Positions 1 to 5,347 of a stretch of 8,299 bases of DNA are shown piece by piece (the first letter of the stretch is position 1; the number at the start of each line of letters is the position of its first letter). The notes under the pieces are model-generated. The model did not search any database. It saw only the letters and a program-made list of their open reading frames with translations, and was not told where the DNA came from. The position numbers and the translations under genes were made by a program. Origin of the DNA: Sulfurovum sp. (GTDB lineage Bacteria; Campylobacterota; Campylobacteria; Campylobacterales; Sulfurovaceae); contig JALVXW010000270.1 of the NCBI GenBank assembly GCA_027038155.1, positions 1 through 8,299 on the forward strand. The letters run 5' to 3'.

Positions 1-283
1 AGCCGACATTGATGAAGCTACAAAAATAAAAATCCAAGAGAGCTTTAAGAAGATATATAATCCACTCTTTTTAGGAAGTATTATTCGTTGTGACTTCTTT
101 GTAGTTGATGGTGAAGTACTCCTAAACGAGATAAACCCAATCCCTGGTTCTATGGCAAACTATTTATTTGAAGATTTTGAAGCTATGGTTGAAAGACTCT
201 TTAAAAATCTACCAAAAGAGCAAAAAATCTCTGTAGATTACCAATATATTCATGCTATTCAAAGTGCTAAGGGCAAGGCATAA
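1..283 (+). CDS. ddl: D-alanine--D-alanine ligase, C-terminal part (partial at left edge)
   Basis: This is the last 93 codons of an ATP-grasp ligase, read in the frame starting at base 2 and ending at TAA 281-283; the N-terminus lies outside the window. Ddl joins two D-alanines using ATP in the cytoplasm, supplying the dipeptide for peptidoglycan precursors. The visible part carries the C-terminal ATP-grasp metal and substrate region: an RCDFF segment (the Asp corresponds to a Mg ligand), VDGEVLLNEINPIPGS (the Glu and Asn of EIN are the other Mg ligands), then the loop that in Ddl closes over the substrate. The NEINPIPGSMANYLF form resembles epsilonproteobacterial Ddl rather than the enterobacterial EVNTSPGMT version. 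A different ATP-grasp ligase is possible in principle, but the motif order fits Ddl well. A hairpin follows the stop, so it probably ends its own transcription unit before the oxidase operon. Confidence 0.88.
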   Translation, partial: ADIDEATKIKIQESFKKIYNPLFLGSIIRCDFFVVDGEVLLNEINPIPGSMANYLFEDFEAMVERLFKNLPKEQKISVDYQYIHAIQSAKGKA

Positions 284-294
284 ATTAACTTAAT

Positions 295-322
295 CGATAT
301 AGTAAATTGATTTACTATATCG
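295..322. terminator. Perfect 12-bp inverted repeat after ddl; possible terminator
   Basis: Bases 295-306 (CGATATAGTAAA) are exactly complementary to 311-322 around a 4-base TTGA loop. The position, 11 bases after the ddl stop, is where a transcription terminator would be expected. However, no run of T follows on the plus strand and the stem is A/T-rich, so it is not a textbook intrinsic terminator. It could also be an mRNA 3'-end stabiliser or a protein-binding palindrome. Confidence 0.45.
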
Positions 323-436
323 GACTAAAATACTCCCATATTCTTCATCTACACGCAATTAAAGTAGTATTGTTACAATTTTTACCTCTTCATAAAAATC
401 ATAAAAATATTAAGCTTTAATATTTGAAAAAAGTAT

Positions 437-442
437 TATAAT
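437..442 (+). promoter_or_regulatory. Candidate -10 hexamer (TATAAT), upstream ccoN promoter
   Basis: An exact TATAAT lies 75 bases before the ccoN start, preceded by a T-rich stretch around 416-425 rather than a clear TTGACA box. Campylobacterota housekeeping promoters are known to conserve the -10 strongly and the -35 poorly, so this is compatible. A start site near 449 would coincide with the palindrome at 448-461, so a protein bound there would probably block this promoter. Confidence 0.4.
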
Positions 443-447
443 CATGG

Positions 448-461
448 TTGAATGTTGTCAA
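448..461. promoter_or_regulatory. FNR/CRP-family-like operator, TTGA-N6-TCAA
   Basis: TTGAATGTTGTCAA matches the outer half-sites of the FNR/ANR/FixK consensus TTGAT-N4-ATCAA at all eight TTGA/TCAA positions and differs only at the two inner bases. It lies in the intergenic region before a cbb3 oxidase operon, a classic target of this regulator family in proteobacteria. It sits between two candidate -10 boxes, centred at 454.5. Which regulator binds, and whether it activates or represses, cannot be read from the window. Confidence 0.45.
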
Positions 462-471
462 ATTGTGTTAA

Positions 472-480
472 TGGCATAAT
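472..480 (+). promoter_or_regulatory. Candidate extended -10 (TGG-CATAAT), downstream ccoN promoter
   Basis: TGGCATAAT fits an extended -10 element (TGN followed by CATAAT, one mismatch to TATAAT), which would start transcription near 487, about 30 bases before the ccoN start. The palindrome at 448-461 would then be centred near -32, overlapping the -35 zone. That is not the usual -41.5 activator position, so repression or use of another -10 remains open. Confidence 0.35.
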
Positions 481-516
481 TTAAATTACAACATAAAATT
501 TTACAAGGGGGTATGC

Positions 517-1983
517 ATGCAATCAAACGCAGCATTAGAATATGATTATACCATAGCAAAATTGTACACCTATACAGCAATTTTGTTTGGTTTTGTTGGT
601 ATGTTAATTGGTACGCTCATCGCAGCACAATTAGCATTTCCTGACTTAAATTACCTATTGGGTGAATATGGTACTTTCTCAAGATTGAGACCACTTCACA
701 CTAACGTGGTTATTTATGGATTTACAGTAAGTGGTATATTTGCTACTTTTTACTATTTGGCACAAAGGGTACTTAAAGTCTCTATGGCAGAGTCAAAATT
801 TGTAATGTTTATAGCAAAATTACAATTTTTCCTCTATCTTGTGGCGGCTACTGCTTTAGTTGTTACAGAGCTTATGGGATATACCCAATCTAAAGAGTAT
901 GCACAAATGGAGTGGCCATTGGATTTACTTATTGTTGTTATTTGGGTACTTTGGGGTATTGCAATGTTTGCACTAATCGGTATTAGAAGAGAAAAAGCAC
1001 TCTATATCTCTATGTGGTACTTCATCGCTTGTTTCTTAGGTGTAGCTATGCTTTATCTTTTCAACAATATGGCAGTTCCTACATATTTTGCATCTGGTGG
1101 TGTAGGTAGTATTATGCACTCAGTATCTATGTATTCTGGTACAAATGATGCATTAGTTCAATGGTGGTGGGGACACAATGCGGTTGCATTTGTATTTACT
1201 GTGCCTATCGTTGGTATGATCTACTACTTCCTTCCAAAAGAGTCTGGACAGTCAGTATATTCATATAAATTATCACTTCTCTCTTTCTGGGGTCTAATGT
1301 TCGTTTACCTTTGGGCTGGTTCACACCACCTTTTATGGTCAACAGTGCCAGATTGGATGCAGACAATGGGTTCTATCTTCTCAGTAGTGCTTATTTTGCC
1401 TTCATGGGGTTCGGCGATCAACATGCTTCTTACTATGAAAGGTGAATGGAACCAACTAACAGATAATCCTTTGATTAAATTTATGGTACTAGCATCTACA
1501 TTCTATATGCTATCTACACTTGAAGGTCCTATTCAGGCGGTTAAATCTGTTAATGCTATTGCACACTTTACAGACTGGATTCCGGGACATGTTCACGATG
1601 GTGTACTTGGTTGGGTTGCGTTTATGATTATGGCTGCACTATTTCACATGGCTCCAAGAATGTTTAAAAGAGAGATTTTCTCTAAAAATCTTATTGAGGC
1701 ACAATTCTGGATTCAGACAACAGCTGTTGTTCTTTACTTTACTTCTATGTGGATTGCAGGTATTACACAAGGTATGATGTGGAGAGCAGTAGATGAGTAT
1801 GGTAACTTAATGTATTCATTTATTGATACAGTGACTGTACTTCACCCTTACTATGCGATTAGAGCCCTTTCAGGTGTATTATTCTTGACAGGTTTCGTGA
1901 TGTTCGCTTACAATATGATAAAAACTATGACTTCTGCTAAAGAGCTTACAGAAGAACCACAGTTTAGATCACCTATGGCATAA
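517..1983 (+). CDS. ccoN: cbb3-type cytochrome c oxidase subunit I (CcoN/FixN)
   Basis: This is the catalytic subunit of the C-family heme-copper oxidase, reducing O2 to water at a heme b3-CuB centre in the inner membrane while conserving proton-motive force. The 488 residues are strongly hydrophobic, consistent with about 12 helices and the family's usual length. Visible key residues are H61 (low-spin heme b), H220 in WWWGHN (CuB), Y264 six residues before H270-H271 (the cross-linked Tyr and the other CuB ligands), E336 in the TLEGPIQ helix, and H358/H360 in GHVHDG (heme b3 and heme b). Spacings match those recalled for Pseudomonas stutzeri CcoN. The start is supported by AAGGGGG at 505-511, five bases upstream. 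An overlapping out-of-frame ATG at 513 stops after ten codons. It is the first gene of ccoNOQP, behind the candidate regulatory sites at 437-480. Confidence 0.97.
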   Translation: MQSNAALEYDYTIAKLYTYTAILFGFVGMLIGTLIAAQLAFPDLNYLLGEYGTFSRLRPLHTNVVIYGFTVSGIFATFYYLAQRVLKVSMAESKFVMFIAKLQFFLYLVAATALVVTELMGYTQSKEYAQMEWPLDLLIVVIWVLWGIAMFALIGIRREKALYISMWYFIACFLGVAMLYLFNNMAVPTYFASGGVGSIMHSVSMYSGTNDALVQWWWGHNAVAFVFTVPIVGMIYYFLPKESGQSVYSYKLSLLSFWGLMFVYLWAGSHHLLWSTVPDWMQTMGSIFSVVLILPSWGSAINMLLTMKGEWNQLTDNPLIKFMVLASTFYMLSTLEGPIQAVKSVNAIAHFTDWIPGHVHDGVLGWVAFMIMAALFHMAPRMFKREIFSKNLIEAQFWIQTTAVVLYFTSMWIAGITQGMMWRAVDEYGNLMYSFIDTVTVLHPYYAIRALSGVLFLTGFVMFAYNMIKTMTSAKELTEEPQFRSPMA

Positions 1984-1994
1984 GGAGGTAGGTT

Positions 1995-2684
1995 ATGTTT
2001 CATTGGTTAGAAAAAAATCCATTCTTCTTCGCAGTAGGAGTATTTTTGGTTATCGCATTTGCAGGACTTGTTGAGATCCTGCCAAACTTTGCAGAGGCTT
2101 CAAGACCAGTAGCAGGACTTCGTCCTTATACTGTACTTGAACTTGCAGGTAAAGAGGTTTATAAAAAAGACAACTGTATAGCATGTCACTCACAGTTGAT
2201 TCGTCCATTTAAATCTGAAACAGATAGATATGGTCAATATTCACTCTCTGGTGAGTATGCTTACGATAGACCATTTTTATGGGGTTCTAAAAGAACAGGC
2301 CCAGACTTACACCGTGTAGGAAACTACCGTACAACTGACTGGCATGAAAACCACATGTGGGAGCCAACATCGGTTGTACCTGGGTCAATTATGCCAGCAT
2401 ATAAACATCAGTTTACAAATGTAGCAGATATAGAGACTGCTTATGCAGAGGCTGTAACTGTTAAAAATATATTTAAAACACCATATGGTGATGATATTAA
2501 GGCTGGTAAAGAGGCTTGGGAAGCGTATAAGCCAAAAGTATTAGCTGAAGCAAAAGCAGTAGCAGCACAAATGAAAAATAAAGATGTAAAAGATATGGTA
2601 GCAGCAGGTAAAGTACCTGAAGTGGTTGCCTTGATTGCATACCTTAACAGTCTCGGTGCAAAACGTTACGAGGCTAAAAAGTAA
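1995..2684 (+). CDS. ccoO: cbb3-type cytochrome c oxidase monoheme subunit II (CcoO/FixO)
   Basis: A membrane-anchored monoheme cytochrome c that relays electrons from CcoP to the low-spin heme of CcoN. An N-terminal helix at about residues 11-29 anchors a periplasmic domain. Heme is attached at C61-I-A-C64-H65, and M133 in SIMPAY is the likely sixth ligand. The WGSKRTGPDLHRVGNYRTTDWHENHMWEP stretch, residues 96-123, is typical of CcoO. The 229-residue length is close to the family norm. AAGGAGG directly overlaps the ccoN stop region six bases before the ATG, so translation is likely coupled. The C-terminal third is Ala/Lys-rich and is the least conserved-looking part. Confidence 0.96.
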   Translation: MFHWLEKNPFFFAVGVFLVIAFAGLVEILPNFAEASRPVAGLRPYTVLELAGKEVYKKDNCIACHSQLIRPFKSETDRYGQYSLSGEYAYDRPFLWGSKRTGPDLHRVGNYRTTDWHENHMWEPTSVVPGSIMPAYKHQFTNVADIETAYAEAVTVKNIFKTPYGDDIKAGKEAWEAYKPKVLAEAKAVAAQMKNKDVKDMVAAGKVPEVVALIAYLNSLGAKRYEAKK

Positions 2685-2690
2685 CCTAAA

Positions 2691-2906
2691 ATGGGAATTA
2701 GAGAACTTCAAGGCTATGCCACTTTCTTTATGACTATTATATTTGTGGTGTTAATGTATGGATACATTTTGTATCTGTACAGAAGTGAAAAAAAAGGCGA
2801 GAAGGATTATGAAAAATTAGGGAATATTGCTCTTGATGATGAGATTACAAGTACCCCTATCAATACAACTGATCCTATCTCCGATGAAAAAAAAGGAGCG
2901 AAATAA
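2691..2906 (+). CDS. ccoQ: cbb3-type cytochrome c oxidase small subunit (CcoQ/FixQ)
   Basis: A 71-residue single-span protein with one helix at about residues 9-30 followed by YRSEKKGEKDYEK, the characteristic CcoQ cytoplasmic segment, then an acidic tail. CcoQ is not catalytic; in other bacteria it stabilises the assembled complex, especially against oxygen. It begins six bases after the ccoO stop and has no convincing Shine-Dalgarno sequence, so it may depend on coupling from ccoO. Its 3' end contains the strong AAAGGAG that serves ccoP. Two eight-A homopolymers (2788-2795 and 2887-2894) lie within it. Confidence 0.9.
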   Translation: MGIRELQGYATFFMTIIFVVLMYGYILYLYRSEKKGEKDYEKLGNIALDDEITSTPINTTDPISDEKKGAK

Positions 2907-3800
2907 ATGAATGCGTTAATGGCAAAAGGACTTCTCTTTGCAGCAATACTTATTGGGGCTACTGTATATGTAGTTAACTCAATGCATATTGACCTGAGTG
3001 ATCCTATTAACTTAATAACAATGATTGGTGCTGTTGCAATTGCAGTTTTGACAGTAGGTGTATCTATTAAATATATCAACCAAATGAAAACAGATACTGC
3101 AAGCGGTGAACTTGCTGAGGAGAACTGGGATGGTATTGGTGAGTATAAAAATGAACTTCCTGGCGGATGGGCATACTCATTTTTAGGAACATTAATTTGG
3201 GCAATGTGGTACTTTACTGTAGGTTACCCTGTAAATAGTTTTTCACAAATTGGGCAGTGGAATGAAGAGGTGAAGGCATACAATGCAAAGTTTGAAGAGA
3301 AATATAAAAACCCAAATCAGGAAACATTAGAAGATATGGGTAGATCTATGTTCTTGGTACAGTGTGCACCATGTCATGGTAACACAGGTGATGGGCTTTC
3401 TGGTAAAGCACATGATTTTGTAGATGGAAGAATTTCTAAAAAGCAAGTATTAGATGTAATCAAAAAAGGTTCAAATCAACTTGGATACCAAATGGGTGCA
3501 ATGCCAGCAAATATGGTTACGGGTAAAGATGCTGAAGAGATTGCAGCGTATGTTGCTGGCGGAATGAAGGGTAAACAACCTGCTTCATTTGGTGTATGTG
3601 CAGGATGTCACGGTGCAGATGGTAAGGGTATGAATGGTATGGCAGCAAACATTGCTGAGTACGATGAAAATCTTATTACTCATGTCATTAAAAATGGTAA
3701 ACATGGTGCTATTGGTACAATGCCAGCATTCCATGATAGGATGACACCAGTACAGCTTAAAGCACTTGCAACATATATTCAAACATTGAGAGGAGAATAA
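2907..3800 (+). CDS. ccoP: cbb3-type cytochrome c oxidase diheme subunit III (CcoP/FixP)
   Basis: A diheme cytochrome c that accepts electrons from soluble periplasmic cytochrome c and passes them to CcoO. The FixP N-terminal domain, including PGGWAYSFLGTLIWAMWYF with a helix at about 88-106, precedes two cytochrome c domains: C153-APC-H157 with candidate ligand M199, and C231-AGC-H235 with candidate ligand M272. Two further hydrophobic segments at about 6-24 and 34-56 give three predicted membrane helices, one more than I recall for Helicobacter pylori CcoP. The 297-residue length is normal. AAAGGAG at 2892-2898 precedes the ATG, which immediately follows the ccoQ stop. It is the last of the four structural oxidase genes. 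Confidence 0.96.
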   Translation: MNALMAKGLLFAAILIGATVYVVNSMHIDLSDPINLITMIGAVAIAVLTVGVSIKYINQMKTDTASGELAEENWDGIGEYKNELPGGWAYSFLGTLIWAMWYFTVGYPVNSFSQIGQWNEEVKAYNAKFEEKYKNPNQETLEDMGRSMFLVQCAPCHGNTGDGLSGKAHDFVDGRISKKQVLDVIKKGSNQLGYQMGAMPANMVTGKDAEEIAAYVAGGMKGKQPASFGVCAGCHGADGKGMNGMAANIAEYDENLITHVIKNGKHGAIGTMPAFHDRMTPVQLKALATYIQTLRGE

Positions 3801-3801
3801 G

Positions 3802-4038
3802 ATGGCAGTAACTGAAAATACAAACAGAGCCGTATTTGGTCTTAATGGTGTAACAGGTATGTTGATTGCAACAGTATTGTTACTTTCAATTCTTGCATTT
3901 TTAACTGTATGGGGCATTGGTGTTCAACAAGGGAGTGCAACAAATCCTTATGATCCAACACCTATTACAAGTAGTCTTGATAATGTAAAAGCAGATAGTA
4001 AAACTAATGCAAACTTTGCTTTTAAAGATGTTAAATAA
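3802..4038 (+). CDS. DUF4006-type small single-span membrane protein of the cbb3 cluster
   Basis: A 78-residue protein with one hydrophobic segment at about 18-40, a conserved-looking NRAVFGLNGVTGML start, and a polar C-terminal tail with NPYDPTP. It resembles the DUF4006 family, which I recall as restricted to Campylobacterota and encoded just after ccoP. Its biochemical role is unknown to me. The AGGAG at 3791-3795 lies inside the end of ccoP and the ATG is one base past the ccoP stop, so it is almost certainly cotranscribed and coupled. An accessory or stabilising role in cbb3 oxidase is inferred from position only. The family assignment is from memory of sequence and context. Confidence 0.75.
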   Translation: MAVTENTNRAVFGLNGVTGMLIATVLLLSILAFLTVWGIGVQQGSATNPYDPTPITSSLDNVKADSKTNANFAFKDVK

Positions 4039-4057
4039 ATTCATAAAAGGATAAAAT

Positions 4058-4159
4058 ATGATTACAATTATGGATAAAGTACTTGGTTTAATGATGCTTG
4101 TTACTGCTGTGTATACAGCATGGGCTGTGCTCACACCAAATCACCTTTTTATAGGATAA
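4058..4159 (+). CDS. 33-residue single-helix membrane peptide in the cbb3 cluster
   Basis: A short ORF, ATG 4058 to TAA 4157-4159, encodes 33 residues consisting almost entirely of one hydrophobic helix (about residues 8-25, LGLMMLVTAVYTAWAV) with a short PNHLFIG tail. It has its own Shine-Dalgarno AAGGA at 4047-4051, six bases before the ATG. Its stop codon sits in the ribosome-binding region of the next gene (AGGA 4153-4156, ATG 4163). It fills the gap between two operon genes that would otherwise be unexplained. Size and topology recall CcoM, the roughly 37-residue accessory helix of Pseudomonas stutzeri cbb3 oxidase, but I see no sequence identity that would prove homology. M5 (4070) is an alternative start but has a poorer ribosome site. 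Confidence 0.65.
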   Translation: MITIMDKVLGLMMLVTAVYTAWAVLTPNHLFIG

Positions 4160-4162
4160 ACT

Positions 4163-4792
4163 ATGATTAAAGTTCAAGTAAGGTTCGCCTTGCTTGCTTT
4201 GCTGCTTCCACTTCTACTAAATGCAACGCATATTCTCAAAGATGACCTTTTAAAAATTAAAGTTTCAAAACGCATTAATAAAATGGGAGATGAACTATTT
4301 GCAAAAACAGGTGTAAATGAGTATCTTGTAGCAACCAATGAACATTTTCCTATAAGATATAATTTGGTTGAGTATAGCAAGAAGTATGAAGTCAACATGA
4401 GCAAGCCGTATGTGATGATAATATTTGCACCAAATGCAAAAATTACACAAAAATCCAAAGAGAAAGGTAGAGTAGCCGTTATCTCGTCATCTGAAGGGTT
4501 GCGAAAGCTATATGATAAAAGTAGTGTACTGGATGCTACTATAGATGTAATAGCCACTGAAGATAAAAATACAAAAGAAGATAAATTTAATATAGGCATG
4601 GTGCAAGGTTTTTCTGAGCTAGCTGATCAGATAGCTGCTTCAAAAAATGTAAAGTTAACGACAACTATCCCTAATGATACAAGAACCATGATAGGTTATG
4701 TAAGAATTTTAGTCTATATTGGTTCACTTTTTGTACTTTGGATATTTATCTTAAGACCACTTATTATGAGGATAAAAAATGGCAAACAATAA
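4163..4792 (+). CDS. Secreted, C-terminally anchored protein with TPM-like layout; function unknown
   Basis: A 209-residue protein with a signal peptide at about 1-21 (hydrophobic core ALLALLLPLLL, cleavage plausible after LNA), a soluble alpha/beta domain at about 30-165, and a C-terminal helix at about 178-198 followed by a basic tail. That predicts a periplasmic domain anchored by its C-terminus. The domain reads INKMGDELFAKTGVNEYLVAT, then SKPYVMIIFAP, then a VAVISSS segment. This order of an N-terminal helix, an FAP-type strand and a later strand resembles TPM (DUF477) domains, known in photosystem II repair and membrane-complex assembly proteins. The TPM assignment is tentative. AGGA at 4153-4156 supports the start, and the 3' end overlaps the FixH-like gene by 14 bases. 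Position suggests an accessory role for the oxidase. Confidence 0.7.
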   Translation: MIKVQVRFALLALLLPLLLNATHILKDDLLKIKVSKRINKMGDELFAKTGVNEYLVATNEHFPIRYNLVEYSKKYEVNMSKPYVMIIFAPNAKITQKSKEKGRVAVISSSEGLRKLYDKSSVLDATIDVIATEDKNTKEDKFNIGMVQGFSELADQIAASKNVKLTTTIPNDTRTMIGYVRILVYIGSLFVLWIFILRPLIMRIKNGKQ

Positions 4793-5327
4793 AGAGAAAA
4801 CCTATTGGCCACATATGATACTTGGCTTTTTGTTAATAGGTATTACACTTGGGTATTGGACGGTAAAACATTCGGTATCTATGCCTGTACAAGAGGTAAA
4901 TGACTATATGTTAAAGTATCAACAAGCAGACATGAATATCAATAATATTATTGAAAAAAAAGCAAAATTTGATGTAGCCTATAAGATAGAGTTGAGTGGT
5001 GTAAAAAAAGAGAAGATTCCTTTAGATCATGTAAAATGGGCTAAAAATGAGAGGGTAGTTGTTTTGCATAGTGGTAAAAATAGTTTTGACTACAGAGTTT
5101 TAACCAAGAGTAACCAGTGTGTAGATGATGCAAATGTAACTTTTTTACTTACTAGACCACACACAACAAAAGATGATATTTTTAAAAAAGATATAAAACT
5201 TATTGATGGTATCTATAGAGTTGATGATATAGATATTGAAAAAGCAGGTAGATATACGTTGCAACTTAAAGTAGTGATAGGTAATAAGATAGGATATATT
5301 CAGACCCCAGCTTATTTAAAGCCATAA
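4779..5327 (+). CDS. FixH/CcoH-like cbb3 oxidase assembly protein
   Basis: A 182-residue membrane protein with a short cytoplasmic N-terminus, one helix at about 10-32 (WPHMILGFLLIGITLGYWTV), and a periplasmic domain. The YWPHMILG start followed by EVNDYMLKYQQADMNINNIIEKKAKFD matches the usual FixH pattern of a WPW-type helix followed by a DYY..G..-N region. The C-terminal half, with DANVTFLLTRPHT and IEKAGRYTLQLKVVIGN, looks like the beta-rich FixH domain. FixH/CcoH is needed for cbb3 assembly in rhizobia and Rhodobacter and stays close to the complex. The ATG lies within the end of the preceding gene, with GAGGA at 4768-4772, which indicates translational coupling. The copper-transport genes ccoG, ccoI and ccoS are not in this window. 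Confidence 0.75.
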   Translation: MANNKEKTYWPHMILGFLLIGITLGYWTVKHSVSMPVQEVNDYMLKYQQADMNINNIIEKKAKFDVAYKIELSGVKKEKIPLDHVKWAKNERVVVLHSGKNSFDYRVLTKSNQCVDDANVTFLLTRPHTTKDDIFKKDIKLIDGIYRVDDIDIEKAGRYTLQLKVVIGNKIGYIQTPAYLKP

Positions 5328-5347
5328 ACTATATTGTAATCTCTCTT

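Noticed and set aside
284..516. Small ORF, RNA gene or riboswitch in the ddl-ccoN gap
   Set aside because: Apart from the hairpin and the promoter/operator candidates the region is A/T-rich with frequent stops. I saw no tRNA-like fold or known riboswitch core.
513..545. Alternative ATG at 513, overlapping the ccoN start
   Set aside because: It is out of frame with ccoN and meets a stop after ten codons. A leader peptide cannot be excluded but nothing supports one.
2807..3079. Minus-strand 90-codon ORF across ccoQ/ccoP
   Set aside because: It overlaps two well-supported genes, has no ribosome site I can see, and its composition is that expected of an antisense shadow of membrane-protein coding DNA.
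3585..4134. Minus-strand ORFs of 110 and 77 codons opposite ccoP and the small membrane genes
   Set aside because: Both are antisense to genes with clear motifs or coupled ribosome sites. Their Cys/Ile/Thr-rich translations arise from reverse-complementing plus-strand codons (for example the CXXCH region).
4174..4599. Minus-strand 141-codon ORF opposite the TPM-like gene
   Set aside because: The plus-strand gene has a signal peptide, anchor, ribosome site and operon coupling; the antisense frame has no recognisable domain.
5328..5347. Terminator or promoter between the fixH-like gene and addB
   Set aside because: The gap is only 20 bases, with no hairpin and no convincing -10, so addB is treated as part of the same transcription unit.
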